A stretch of 64,000 bases of DNA from Rathayibacter oskolensis (GTDB taxonomy: Bacteria > Actinomycetota > Actinomycetes > Actinomycetales > Microbacteriaceae), in NCBI RefSeq assembly GCF_900177245.1, contig NZ_FXBM01000002.1, positions 620,001 to 684,000 on the forward strand, in the 5' to 3' direction. The stretch's first letter is position 1; every line of letters starts with the position of its first letter. The notes beneath the pieces were generated by a model. It was not told the origin of the DNA and searched no databases. It was given only the letters and a program-made list of their open reading frames with translations. Below, piece after piece: positions 8,515-17,217 of the stretch. The position numbers and the translations under genes were made by a program.

Positions 8515-9135
8515 TCAGACCTCCACAGTGGTCAGGGTCTGGATGGCCAGGCGGAACTCCGTCTGCATGTCGAGCGCGTCGCGCTGGAGGAGCCACTGCA
8601 CCTGGAGCCCGTCCATCGTCGCGACGGCGCGGATCGCGGCGCTGCGCGGATCGACCCCCGGCTCGAGCTGGCCCTTGGTCAGCATGTCGCCGAAGGCGTC
8701 GGTGAGCAGGTCGATCACGAAGCGGTAGCGCTTGGCGAAGTACTCGTGCGCCGGGTGATCGGCGTGGGTCGCCTCGGCCGACAGCACGCACTGCAGCTCG
8801 ACGAGGCCCGGGATCCGGGTGTTGTAGGCGACCAGGTCGACGAGTCCGCGGATCGTCTCGAGCCCGGAGATCTGGTCGCCTCGCGGCACGCGCACCAGCG
8901 ACTCGTCGTCGCGCAGGGTGAGGACCGCCGAGAGCAGCTCCCACTTGTTGGCGAAGTGGTGGAGGACCCCCGCCTGGCTGAGCCCGACCTTCTCGGCGAT
9001 CTCGCGGAGGGACGCGGCGTGGTAGCCGCTCGCCGAGAACACCTCGAGACCCGCGCGGACGATCTCGGCGCGCCGGGCGGCCGTCTTGGCGTACTGCCCG
9101 CGCGGTCGCCGCGGCGGTGAGGTGGGGAGTGCCAT
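8515..9135 (-). CDS. TetR-family transcriptional regulator of the carbohydrate locus
   Basis: 206 residues. The N-terminal helix-turn-helix (about 20-65) is typical: AARRAEIVRAGLEVFSASGY followed by SLREIAEKVGLSQAGVLHHF. The remaining helices form the ligand-binding and dimer part. It is the first gene of a leftward operon with the glycosidase (2-bp gap) and the nucleoside hydrolase-like gene, and divergent from the transporter-glycosidase operon that starts at 9444. The divergent region contains repeated AAACCT-N9 half-site pairs, so it most likely represses both directions and its own gene until a sugar or nucleoside-like inducer binds. The inducer is unknown. Confidence 0.88.
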   Translation of the reverse strand: MALPTSPPRRPRGQYAKTAARRAEIVRAGLEVFSASGYHAASLREIAEKVGLSQAGVLHHFANKWELLSAVLTLRDDESLVRVPRGDQISGLETIRGLVDLVAYNTRIPGLVELQCVLSAEATHADHPAHEYFAKRYRFVIDLLTDAFGDMLTKGQLEPGVDPRSAAIRAVATMDGLQVQWLLQRDALDMQTEFRLAIQTLTTVEV

Positions 9136-9212
9136 GAAGTGCCTCCTGGCGCGTCGTTGCGAGGTGGTGGAGTGGAGCGCCGTGAGGCGGGCAGGGATGC
9201 CCCCGGTCTGAG

Positions 9213-9233
9213 AAACCTAACCCCTTGAGGTTT
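9213..9233. promoter_or_regulatory. Operator-like palindrome 1 of the TetR divergent region
   Basis: AAACCT, nine bases, then AGGTTT; with the flanking G and C the arms are seven bases long and perfectly complementary. It lies about 80 bp upstream of the TetR start, so it probably serves the leftward promoter. The same AAACCT-N9 layout recurs at 9333 and 9363. Confidence 0.65.
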
Positions 9234-9242
9234 CCGAGTCAA

Positions 9243-9264
9243 AAACCTCGACGGATTCGGGTTT
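9243..9264. promoter_or_regulatory. Degenerate operator-like site 2
   Basis: Begins with AAACCT exactly 30 bp after the first site and ends with GGGTTT at 9259-9264, so the spacer is ten rather than nine. A further AGGTTT lies at 9266-9271. Thirty bp is about three helical turns, which would put two bound dimers on the same face of the DNA. Confidence 0.45.
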
Positions 9265-9309
9265 CAGGTTTCTCCCCGTCAGCGCGCAGAAGCGATCGCA
9301 CTCGAGGGA

Positions 9310-9323
9310 CGTGACCGGTCACG
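9310..9323. promoter_or_regulatory. 14-bp perfect palindrome in the divergent region
   Basis: CGTGACCGGTCACG is a perfect inverted repeat without a spacer, between the two TetR site pairs. It does not resemble the AAACCT sites, so it may be the target of a second regulator (for example a LacI- or GntR-type protein not encoded in this window). By itself it is only suggestive. Confidence 0.4.
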
Positions 9324-9332
9324 AAATCACGA

Positions 9333-9353
9333 AAACCTAACGCCACGAAGTTT
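9333..9353. promoter_or_regulatory. Operator-like site 3 of the TetR divergent region
   Basis: AAACCT-N9-AAGTTT. It shares with site 1 the fuller pattern AAACCTAAC-S-CC, two bases, GA-R-GTTT. It lies about 90 bp before the binding-protein start and forms a pair with site 4. Confidence 0.6.
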
Positions 9354-9362
9354 TTTCGATGA

Positions 9363-9383
9363 AAACCTAGGGGTCAACTGTTT
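9363..9383. promoter_or_regulatory. Operator-like site 4 of the TetR divergent region
   Basis: AAACCT-N9-CTGTTT, starting exactly 30 bp after site 3, the same step as between sites 1 and 2. Its position 60-80 bp before ATG 9444 is where the promoter of the rightward operon is expected. Confidence 0.55.
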
Positions 9384-9443
9384 TTCGTGTTAGCTTCCTC
9401 GGCACCGGCTCATGGAAGAGTCGGGAGAACCTGGAGACCGAAG

Positions 9444-10970
9444 ATGTTCCGATGGAAGAGGCTGGCGGCCGCTGCGATCGCCATCACCACGATGGTCGGC
9501 TTGACCAGCTGCGCTGCAGACTCCGAGGGAGGATCCTCCGACGGCTCGGGCGGCACGCTCACCCTCGGCGCGATCCAGACCCTGTCGACGTTCGCTGCGG
9601 CGGACTCGTACTGGGCCAACGAGTCGCCCTACATGCAGGCCGTGTACGACACGGTGCTGCGGGCCGAGCCCGACGGCACGATCACCGAGGGCCTCGCCTC
9701 CGCGTGGGAGTACAACGAGGACAGCACCGTCCTCACCCTCACGATCCGCGACGGCGTCACCTTCTCGGACGGCTCGACGCTCGACGCCGATGCGGTCGCC
9801 CAGAACCTGATCCGCTTCCGCGACGGCACCTCGCCCGACACGAACAAGATGGCCGACCTCGCCGACGCCGTCGCGACCGACGCCTCGACCGTCACGGTCA
9901 CCCTGAAGCAGGCCAACCCGACCTTCCTCTTCTACCTGACGCAGAACGCCGGCCTCGTCGAGGCGCCCTCGGCCTTCGAGTCGGCCGACATCCAGACCGT
10001 TCCCGTCGGATCCGGCCCCTACGAGCTCGACGCGGCGAAGACCGTCATCGGCACCTCCTACGCCTTCACCAAGCGCGACGGCTACTGGGACGAGGACTCG
10101 GTCCACTACGACGACCTCGTCATCAACGTCTACAGCGACTCCACCGCTCTGGTGAACGCGATCAAGGGCGGCCAGGTCAACGCGGCCAACACGGTCGACA
10201 ACAACGACCTCAAGGAGATCGAGGCGTCGGGCTTCACCGTCAACGCCTTCGAGCTCAACTGGACCGGTCTGCTGCTGCTCGACCGCGACGGCACGATCGC
10301 GCCGGCCCTGAAGGACGTCCGCGTCCGCCAGGCCATCAACTACGCCTTCGACAAGGAGTCGCTGCTCACGGCGATCGGCCAGGGCTACGGCACCCCGACG
10401 ACCCAGATCTTCCCGACCTCCTCCGAGGGCTACGACGAGTCGCTCGACGACGACTACCCCTACGACCCCGAGAAGGCCAAGGAGCTGCTCGCCGAGGCCG
10501 GCTACCCCGACGGCTTCGAGCTGAACATGCCCAGCTCCTCGCTGGTCGGCTCCGCGACCTTCACGCTCATCCAGCAGCAGCTCTCCGAGGTCGGCATCAC
10601 CGTGACCTACACCGACGCCGGCAACAACTTCATCGCCGATGTGCTCACCCCGAAGTTCGCCGCGACGTGGCTCACGCTGCAGCAGGACCCCGACTGGGCG
10701 CTGATCAACTTCGAGCTCAGCGAGAACGCGATCTTCAACCCCTTCAAGAACGCCGATCCCGAGCTCGCGACGCTGATCGAGGCCGTGCGCACCGCCGACG
10801 AGGCCGGCTACGCCGACGCCGTCAAGGCCGTCAACACCTACACGGTCGAGAACGCCTGGTTCGCCCCCTGGTACCGCCAGCAGTCGAGCTTCGTGACCGA
10901 CGCGAACACCAAGGTCGAGACCCAGACGGGCAACGCCTACCCGTACCTCTGGAACATCACCCCGGCCTGA
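9444..10970 (+). CDS. ABC transporter substrate-binding lipoprotein (SBP family 5)
   Basis: 508 residues from ATG 9444 (GGAG seven bases upstream); an in-frame start at 9387 would add 19 residues that spoil the signal. The N-terminus is a lipoprotein signal: MFRWKRLAAAAIAI then GLTSC, so the Cys after about 22 residues would be lipidated. The mature protein has the family-5 pattern (TEGLASAWEY, VTFSDGSTLDADAV, VPVGSGPYELD, VRVRQAINYAFDK, YDPEKAKELLAEAGYPDGFE). Family members bind oligopeptides, nickel or oligosaccharides; the neighbouring GH3 and GH43 genes favour plant-derived oligosaccharides. It is the first gene of the import operon and is separated from the permease by a hairpin. Confidence 0.92.
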   Translation: MFRWKRLAAAAIAITTMVGLTSCAADSEGGSSDGSGGTLTLGAIQTLSTFAAADSYWANESPYMQAVYDTVLRAEPDGTITEGLASAWEYNEDSTVLTLTIRDGVTFSDGSTLDADAVAQNLIRFRDGTSPDTNKMADLADAVATDASTVTVTLKQANPTFLFYLTQNAGLVEAPSAFESADIQTVPVGSGPYELDAAKTVIGTSYAFTKRDGYWDEDSVHYDDLVINVYSDSTALVNAIKGGQVNAANTVDNNDLKEIEASGFTVNAFELNWTGLLLLDRDGTIAPALKDVRVRQAINYAFDKESLLTAIGQGYGTPTTQIFPTSSEGYDESLDDDYPYDPEKAKELLAEAGYPDGFELNMPSSSLVGSATFTLIQQQLSEVGITVTYTDAGNNFIADVLTPKFAATWLTLQQDPDWALINFELSENAIFNPFKNADPELATLIEAVRTADEAGYADAVKAVNTYTVENAWFAPWYRQQSSFVTDANTKVETQTGNAYPYLWNITPA

Positions 10971-10979
10971 TCCGGTCGT

Positions 10980-11009
10980 GAGGGGGCCGGCCCACCCGCC
11001 GGCCCCCTC
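10980..11009 (+). terminator. Hairpin between binding protein and permease genes
   Basis: A perfect 12-bp stem (GAGGGGGCCGGC with GCCGGCCCCCTC) and a 6-base loop, starting 9 bp after the binding-protein stop. There is no T-run, only a pyrimidine-rich tail. A hairpin here usually makes partial termination or protects the 3' end, giving more binding protein than permease. The operon continues past it. Confidence 0.7.
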
Positions 11010-11066
11010 CGCTTCTCTCCGCGCCGCCGAGTGTGAGCGCTGCCACTCCTCATCGAAGGACCACTG

Positions 11067-12008
11067 ATGACCAGGTTCATCCTGCGACGCGTCATCTCGG
11101 GGATCATCCTCGTGGTGCTCATCTCCGTCGTCGCGTACGCCCTCCTCTACCTCGGCGGCGGCGACATCGCCCGCCGCATCCTCGGACAGAACGCGACGCC
11201 GGAAGCGGTGGCGCAGCGCGCCGCCGAGCTCGGCCTCGACCAGCCGATCTGGTCGCAGTACGTCGGCTGGCTCGGCGGCGCCGTGACCGGCGACCTCGGC
11301 AACTCGTGGTTCACCGGCCAGGCCGTCACCACCGCCATCAGCACCAGGGTCAGCGTCACGCTCTCGCTGGTGATCGGCGCCACCATCATCTCGGCGATCG
11401 TCGCCGTGGTCCTCGGAGTCTGGGCCGCGGTCCGCCGCGGCTGGGCCGACCGGCTCGTGCAGATCGTCTCGATCCTCGGCTTCGCGATCCCCGGCTTCCT
11501 CATCGCGCTGGGCCTCGTGACGGTCTTCGCGATCAACCTCCGCTGGTTCAAGCCGACCGGCTACGTCAACCTCTCCGACTCGTTCTCGGGGTGGGCCGCC
11601 ACCGTCACGCTGCCGATCATCGCCCTCGCGATCGGAGGCATCGCCGGTGTGGCGCAGCAGGTCCGCGGCTCGGTCATCGACGCGCTCCGCCAGGACTACG
11701 TGCGGACCCTCCGCTCCCGCGGCCTCCCCGCCTCCCGAGTGGTCTTCCAGCACGTGCTCCGGAACGCCGGAGGCCCCGCTCTCGCCGTGCTCGCGGTGCA
11801 GTTCATCGGCCTCCTCGGCGGCGCCGTGATCGTGGAGCAGATCTTCGCGATCCCGGGTCTCGGCCAGGTCGCGGTCATCGCGACCACCCAGGGCGACATC
11901 CCGCTGGTCATGGGCCTCGTGCTCATCACGGCGATCATCGTCGTCATCGTCAACCTGCTCATCGACCTGCTCCAGGGCTGGCTCAACCCGAAGGTGCGAC
12001 TCTCATGA
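11067..12008 (+). CDS. ABC transporter permease, DppB/OppB type
   Basis: 313-residue membrane protein with about six hydrophobic segments. The opening MTRFILRRVISGIILVVLIS, the periplasmic AAELGLDQPIWSQYVGWLGG and the late loop EQIFAIPGLGQVAVIATTQGD match the first permease subunit of peptide/nickel-type importers. The EAA-like cytoplasmic region is around VLRNAGGPALAVLAVQF. AAGGA precedes the start. Its stop overlaps the start of the next gene (ATGA). It forms the membrane channel together with the permease half of the next protein. Confidence 0.92.
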   Translation: MTRFILRRVISGIILVVLISVVAYALLYLGGGDIARRILGQNATPEAVAQRAAELGLDQPIWSQYVGWLGGAVTGDLGNSWFTGQAVTTAISTRVSVTLSLVIGATIISAIVAVVLGVWAAVRRGWADRLVQIVSILGFAIPGFLIALGLVTVFAINLRWFKPTGYVNLSDSFSGWAATVTLPIIALAIGGIAGVAQQVRGSVIDALRQDYVRTLRSRGLPASRVVFQHVLRNAGGPALAVLAVQFIGLLGGAVIVEQIFAIPGLGQVAVIATTQGDIPLVMGLVLITAIIVVIVNLLIDLLQGWLNPKVRLS

Positions 12009-13876
12009 CCGCCACCGCTCCGCTGCCCGATCCGTCCCTCACCATCGGGATCGAGGAGCGAGCCGCCCGCACGCACCTCTTCCGCCGGCTCCTGCACAAC
12101 CCGGTCGGGATCGTCTCGCTCGTGTTCCTCGCCCTGGTCGTGCTCTCGGCGGTCCTCGCTCCTCTGCTCGCCCCGGCCGACCCCAATCAGGCGTCGCTCC
12201 AGGACGTGCTCGCGGCGCCCGGAGGCGCGCACCCGCTCGGCGCCGACAGCGCCGGACGCGACGTACTCTCGCGCCTGCTCTTCGCGACGCAGTTCAGCCT
12301 CGCCGGCGCCCTGGTCGCCCTCCTGGTCGCGATGGTCATCGGCGTGACGAGCGGCCTGCTCGCCGGCTACTTCGGCGGCTGGTTCGACTCGATCTCGTCC
12401 TGGACGACCGGACTCCTGATGGCGCTCCCCGGCATCGTGGTGCTCCTGGCCGCCCGCGCCGTCATCGGCCCGTCGATGTGGCTCTCGATGGCCATCTTCG
12501 GCGTCCTGCTCTCGCCCGCGTTCCACCGGCTGGTCTACGCCTCCGTCACCGCGGTGCGCGGCGAGCTCTTCGTCGACGCGGCCCGCGTCTCCGGGCTCAG
12601 CAACGGGCGGATCATCGCCCGGCACATCCTCACCGTCGTCCGCGCTCCCGTCATCATCCAGGCGGCGCTCATCGCGGGCATCGCCATCGCGATCCAGGCA
12701 GGGCTCGAGTTCCTGGGCCTCGGCGACCTGTCGATCCCGACCTGGGGCTCGATGCTCAACGACGGCTTCTCCAACGTGTTCAACGCCCCGATCCTGATGC
12801 TCTGGCCGAGCCTGGCGATCGCGCTCACCTCGATCGCGCTGACCCTCCTGGGCAACGCGATGCGTGACGAGCTCGAGCAGAGCGCCTCCGGAGCGAAGCG
12901 CTCGAAGAAGCGCAAGGCGGCGTCGGCCCCGGCGACGGTGCCGACCAGCCTCTCGACCATCGGCATCCAGACGATGCTCGACGAGGACGCGGCGACGCCG
13001 CAGACCGTCGTGCACGAGGAGACGGCCGTCTCCAGCGCCGCCGAGGTGCTGCGCGTCACGAACCTCTCGATCGGCTACGGCCAGGGCGACGGCTCGACGA
13101 AGACCGTCGTGCACGACGTCTCGCTCTCGGTCCGCCGCGGCGAGATCCACGGGCTCATCGGAGAGTCGGGCTCGGGCAAGACGCAGACCGCCTGGTCGAT
13201 CCTGCGCCTGCTGCCCGGCGGCGGCACCATCACCGGCGGCTCCATCGTCTTCGACGGCCAGGATCTCGCCCACCTGTCCGAGAAGGAGATGACGAAGCTG
13301 CGCGGCAAGCGCATCGCCTACATCCCCCAGGAGCCGATGTCGAACCTCGATCCCTCGTTCACCATCGGCACCCAGCTGGTGCAGCCGATGCGCGTGTGCC
13401 TGGGCATCTCGAAGGCGGAGGCGAAGGAGCGGGCGATCGCGCTGCTCACGCGAGTGGGCATCCCCAACCCGCAGCGCACCTTCGACGCCTACCCGCACGA
13501 GGTCTCGGGCGGCATGGCCCAGCGGGTGCTGATCGCCGGAGCCGTCTCGTGCGACCCCGACCTGCTGATCGCCGATGAGCCGACCACAGCGCTCGACGTG
13601 ACCGTGCAGGCCGAGGTGCTCGATCTGCTGCGCGAACTGCAGTCCGAGCTCGACATGGGCATGATCCTCGTCACCCACAACTTCGGCGTCGTCGCCGACC
13701 TGTGCGACCGGGTCTCGGTCATGCGCGACGGCCGGATCGTCGAGACCGGCCCGGTCCGCTCGATCTTCGCCGAGCCCCGTCACCCCTACACCCGCGCTCT
13801 GTTCGACGCGATCCTCGAGGAGGGGCCCGCTCGCGGACCGCTCGTCGGGACTGTTCCCAAGGAGGCCCAGCGATGA
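12005..13876 (+). CDS. Fused ABC transporter permease (DppC type) and ATPase (DppD type)
   Basis: 623 residues that join two normally separate subunits. Residues about 25-290 form a DppC-type permease ([20 protein letters not shown], then the late loop [20 protein letters not shown]). A basic, Ala-rich linker ([18 protein letters not shown]) leads to an ATPase from about 345 on: Walker A GESGSGKT near 386, signature [14 protein letters not shown], Walker [13 protein letters not shown]. Fusions of this kind occur in actinobacterial peptide/nickel-type importers. ATG 12005 overlaps the upstream stop and its own stop overlaps the next start (ATGA), so the subunits are translated in a coupled way. 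Confidence 0.93.
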   Translation: MTATAPLPDPSLTIGIEERAARTHLFRRLLHNPVGIVSLVFLALVVLSAVLAPLLAPADPNQASLQDVLAAPGGAHPLGADSAGRDVLSRLLFATQFSLAGALVALLVAMVIGVTSGLLAGYFGGWFDSISSWTTGLLMALPGIVVLLAARAVIGPSMWLSMAIFGVLLSPAFHRLVYASVTAVRGELFVDAARVSGLSNGRIIARHILTVVRAPVIIQAALIAGIAIAIQAGLEFLGLGDLSIPTWGSMLNDGFSNVFNAPILMLWPSLAIALTSIALTLLGNAMRDELEQSASGAKRSKKRKAASAPATVPTSLSTIGIQTMLDEDAATPQTVVHEETAVSSAAEVLRVTNLSIGYGQGDGSTKTVVHDVSLSVRRGEIHGLIGESGSGKTQTAWSILRLLPGGGTITGGSIVFDGQDLAHLSEKEMTKLRGKRIAYIPQEPMSNLDPSFTIGTQLVQPMRVCLGISKAEAKERAIALLTRVGIPNPQRTFDAYPHEVSGGMAQRVLIAGAVSCDPDLLIADEPTTALDVTVQAEVLDLLRELQSELDMGMILVTHNFGVVADLCDRVSVMRDGRIVETGPVRSIFAEPRHPYTRALFDAILEEGPARGPLVGTVPKEAQR

Positions 13877-14709
13877 GCGAACTGCTTCTCGACGTCAAGG
13901 ACGTCGTCGTCGAGTACCCCGGCAAGGGCTTCCGGGCCCAGCCGTTCAAGGCCCTGAAGGGCGTCTCGCTCGACATCCGCCCCGGCGAGACCGTGGGCCT
14001 CGTCGGCGAGTCGGGCTCGGGCAAGACCACGCTCGGCCGGGCCGTCCTCGGGCTCGCCCCGGTGACGGGGGGCGAGATCCTCTACAACGGCCGCGACATC
14101 GCGCACCTCGACCGGCGCGAGCGCCGCGGGCTCTCCTCCGAGATCCAGGTCGTGTTCCAGGATCCCTACACCTCGCTCAACCCCTCGCTGACGATCGAGC
14201 AGATCCTGGTCGAGCCGCTCACCGTGCGGAAGGTCGACGCCAAGGTCGCCTCGAAGCGCGTGCGCGAGCTGCTCGATCAGGTGGGCCTGCCGCAGTCGGC
14301 GTCAGGCCGCCTCCCGCGCGAGTTCTCGGGCGGCCAGCGGCAGCGCATCGCGATCGCCCGTGCGCTCGCCCTCGAGCCGCGCCTGATCGTCTGCGACGAG
14401 CCGGTCTCGGCGCTGGACCTCTCGACCCAGGCCCGCGTGCTCGATCTCTTCACCGAGATCCAGGAGCGCACCGGAGTCGCGTACCTCTTCGTCTCGCACG
14501 ACCTCGCCGTCGTGCGGCACCTCTCGCACCGGGTCGCCGTGATGTACCACGGCGAGATTGTGGAGTGGGGCGACGGCGACCAGGTCACCGCGCGCCCGGA
14601 GCACCCCTACACGCAGCGCCTCTTCCTCGCGGCCCCCGTGGCCGACCCCGTACGCCAGGCCGCCCGCCGTGACGAGCGCCGCGCGTTCGTCGCCGCCCAC
14701 TCCGCCTGA
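13873..14709 (+). CDS. ABC transporter ATPase, DppF/OppF type
   Basis: 278 residues. Second nucleotide-binding subunit of the importer. Walker A is [12 protein letters not shown], the Q-loop region reads QVVFQDPYTSLNPSLT, the signature is FSGGQRQRIAIARAL and Walker B is LIVCDEPVSALD followed by the switch His in LFVSHDLAVVRHL. It ends with the HPYT region typical of DppF. It is slightly shorter than many DppF proteins, which can be over 300 residues. The start overlaps the preceding stop as ATGA. Confidence 0.93.
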   Translation: MSELLLDVKDVVVEYPGKGFRAQPFKALKGVSLDIRPGETVGLVGESGSGKTTLGRAVLGLAPVTGGEILYNGRDIAHLDRRERRGLSSEIQVVFQDPYTSLNPSLTIEQILVEPLTVRKVDAKVASKRVRELLDQVGLPQSASGRLPREFSGGQRQRIAIARALALEPRLIVCDEPVSALDLSTQARVLDLFTEIQERTGVAYLFVSHDLAVVRHLSHRVAVMYHGEIVEWGDGDQVTARPEHPYTQRLFLAAPVADPVRQAARRDERRAFVAAHSA

Positions 14710-14730
14710 TCGATGACGAAAGAGAACCCC

Positions 14731-17217
14731 GTGACCGACACCGCCACCACCCCGCAGATCAGTGCCGAGGGGCCCGACGCCGACGCCCTGCTCACCGAGC
14801 TGATCGGCCGCCTCGACCTCGACGAGAAGGTGCAGCTGCTCACCGGCCGCGACTTCTGGACCACCTGGCCGATCGAGAAGATCGGCCTGCGCCGCATGCT
14901 CGTCTCCGACGGCCCGTCGGGCGTCCGCGGCGAGGTCTGGGACGAGCGCTCGCCCTCGCTCAACCTGCCCTCGGCGACCGCCCTCTCCTCCTCGTGGGAC
15001 CGCTCGATCGCCAGGCGCTACGGAGCCGCCGCCGCGGTCGAGGCGCGCCGCAAGGACGTCGACGTCGTCCTCGGCCCGACCATCAACCTGCACCGCTCGC
15101 CGCTCGGCGGCCGCCACTTCGAGGGCTTCAGCGAGGATCCGGTGCTCACCGCCGACCTGGCCGCCGCCTACGTCAGCGGCGTGCAGGAGAACGGCGTCGG
15201 CGCGACTCCGAAGCACTACATCGCCAACGACTCCGAGACCGACCGCTTCACCGTCGACGTCCGGGTCGGCGACCGCGCCCTGCGCGAGCTCTACCTCCTC
15301 GCCTTCGAGCGGGCGATCGTCGAGACGCGCGCCTGGCTGGTGATGAGCTCCTACAACTCCGTCAACGGAGTCACCGCGACCGAGAACGACCTGCTCGAGA
15401 CCCCGCTGAACAGCGAATGGGGCTTCGACGGAGTCGTCATCAGCGACTGGACCGCGGTGCGCTCGGTCGACAGCGCCCGCGCCGCCCAGGATCTGGTCAT
15501 GCCCGGACCCGACGGACCCTGGGGCGCCGCGCTGGTCGAGGCCGTCCGCTCCGGCGCGATCGAGGAGGCGGTCGTCGACCGCAAGGTGCGCCGCATCCTC
15601 CGCCTCGCCGCCCGCGTCGGCGCGCTCGAGGGCTTCGCCCCGGCCGTCGCCGAGCCGGTGCTCGTCGAGGACGGCAGGGCCTTCGCCCGCGAGGCCGCCG
15701 CGGCGGGCAGCGTGCTGCTGCGCAACACGGGCGAGCTGCCGTGGGACGCGAGCGCCCTCGCCTCCGTCGCCGTCATCGGGCACAACGCCCGCGAGGCGCG
15801 CACCCAGGGCGGCGGATCCGCGACCGTGCTCCCCGAGAAGGTCGTCACCCCGCTCGACGGCATCCGCGCCGCGCTCCCCGGCGCCCGCGTCGACTACGCC
15901 CTCGGCGCGGTCGTGCAGGACGGAGTCGCTCCGCTCGCCCTCGAGACCATCACGAACCCCGTCACCGGAGAGCCCGGGCAGCGCGTGCGCTTCCTCGACC
16001 ACTCCGGCGCCGAGCTCTTCGTCGAGGACCGCCGCGCCACCTCCCTCGTCTGGTTCGGCGGCACGGCACCCATCGCCGCCTCGGCCCGCGTCGAGTTCTC
16101 GACGATCCTGACCCCCGCGGCCGACGCCACCGTGCGCCTCGGCTTCGCCGTCGCCGGCACCGCCCGCGTCTTCGTCGACGGCGAGCTGTTCCTCGAGGAG
16201 ACGCTCTCGCCGGTCGGCAACGACCTCGGCGCCTCGCTGCTCGCGCCGCCGTCGGTCTCGGCGCCGCTCACGGTCACCGCGGGCACGCCGGTCGACATCC
16301 GCATCGAGTACGACATCGTGCACGCCGAGGGCGACCTCGACGGCGCGCTGGGCTTCACCTACGGCCTCGAGCCCGAGGACACCCCGGCCGACGAGCTGAT
16401 CGCCGCGGCGGTGGCGCTCGCCCGCGACGCCGACGTGGCCCTCGTGGTCGTCGGCACCAACTCCGCCGTCGAGTCGGAGGGCTACGACCGCAGCTCGCTC
16501 GACCTGCCCGGCGAGCAGGACGCGCTCGTGCGCGCCGTCGCCGCCGTCAACCCGCGCACCGTCGTCGTCGTCAACGCCGGAGCCCCCGTGCTGCTGCCCT
16601 GGCGCGACGAGGTCGCCGCCGTGCTGGTCGGCTACTTCGGCGGCCAGGAGATGGGCGACGCGGTCGCCGACGTCCTCCTCGGCCGCGTCGAGCCCGGCGG
16701 ACGCCTCCCCACGACGTGGCCGGCCGCGATCGAGGACGTCCCCGTGCTGTCCACGCTGCCGACCGACGGCGAGCTGCACTACGACGAGGGCATCCACATC
16801 GGCTACCGCGCCTGGCTGCGCAGCGAGGTCGAGCCGGCCTACGGCTTCGGCCACGGTCTCGGCTACACCTCGTTCGACCTGCTCTCGGTCTCGGAGCCGT
16901 CGCCGACCGCCGCGGGCGAGGACGCGGTCCTCCTCGTCGACGTCGCGAACACGGGCGAGCGCGCGGGCAAGGTGGTGCTGCAGGCCTACGCCGAGCGCCG
17001 CGACTCGGTCGTCGAGCGCCCGGTCCGCTGGCTCGTGGGCTTCGAGAGCGCGAGCGTCGAGGCCGGAGCGAGTGCGCAGATCGCGATCACCGTGCCGACG
17101 CGCCTCCTCGCCACCTGGAACGACGGCTGGGACTACGAGCCGGGTGCGTTCACGATCCGCGTCGGCACCTCGCTCGAGGACGTCCCTCTCGCCACCGAGC
17201 TCGAGCTGCTGGCATGA
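14731..17217 (+). CDS. GH3 beta-glucosidase with a PA14-like insert
   Basis: 828 residues from GTG 14731; the in-frame ATG at 14713 has no ribosome site and would add six residues. GH3 domain 1 contains LVSDGPSGVRGE, the KHY(I)AND-type motif in TPKHYIANDSETDR and the nucleophile Asp in VVISDWTA (D245 if counted from 14713). Residues about 400-520 look like a PA14 insert (VRLGFAVAGTARVFVDGELF), followed by GH3 domain 2 (VVVVNAGAPVLLPW, YFGGQEMGDAVADVLLG) and a fibronectin III-like end. These enzymes remove terminal beta-glucose or xylose from oligosaccharides. No signal peptide, so it probably acts on imported sugars. Its stop overlaps the GH43 start. Confidence 0.92.
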   Translation: MTDTATTPQISAEGPDADALLTELIGRLDLDEKVQLLTGRDFWTTWPIEKIGLRRMLVSDGPSGVRGEVWDERSPSLNLPSATALSSSWDRSIARRYGAAAAVEARRKDVDVVLGPTINLHRSPLGGRHFEGFSEDPVLTADLAAAYVSGVQENGVGATPKHYIANDSETDRFTVDVRVGDRALRELYLLAFERAIVETRAWLVMSSYNSVNGVTATENDLLETPLNSEWGFDGVVISDWTAVRSVDSARAAQDLVMPGPDGPWGAALVEAVRSGAIEEAVVDRKVRRILRLAARVGALEGFAPAVAEPVLVEDGRAFAREAAAAGSVLLRNTGELPWDASALASVAVIGHNAREARTQGGGSATVLPEKVVTPLDGIRAALPGARVDYALGAVVQDGVAPLALETITNPVTGEPGQRVRFLDHSGAELFVEDRRATSLVWFGGTAPIAASARVEFSTILTPAADATVRLGFAVAGTARVFVDGELFLEETLSPVGNDLGASLLAPPSVSAPLTVTAGTPVDIRIEYDIVHAEGDLDGALGFTYGLEPEDTPADELIAAAVALARDADVALVVVGTNSAVESEGYDRSSLDLPGEQDALVRAVAAVNPRTVVVVNAGAPVLLPWRDEVAAVLVGYFGGQEMGDAVADVLLGRVEPGGRLPTTWPAAIEDVPVLSTLPTDGELHYDEGIHIGYRAWLRSEVEPAYGFGHGLGYTSFDLLSVSEPSPTAAGEDAVLLVDVANTGERAGKVVLQAYAERRDSVVERPVRWLVGFESASVEAGASAQIAITVPTRLLATWNDGWDYEPGAFTIRVGTSLEDVPLATELELLA

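Noticed and set aside
9444-10970. Nickel or peptide transporter as the function of the import operon
   Set aside because: Family 5 also carries oligosaccharide importers and the operon includes GH3 and GH43 enzymes; the sugar reading fits better, though not proven.
10980-11009. End of the import operon at the hairpin
   Set aside because: The permease follows in the same direction and the next genes overlap as ATGA; the hairpin most likely only adjusts levels.
9390-11753. 787-codon open frame on the reverse strand
   Set aside because: It is antisense to the binding protein and permease, has the Glu/Asp/Arg/Gly-heavy composition of a high-GC shadow frame, and has no ribosome site or domain.
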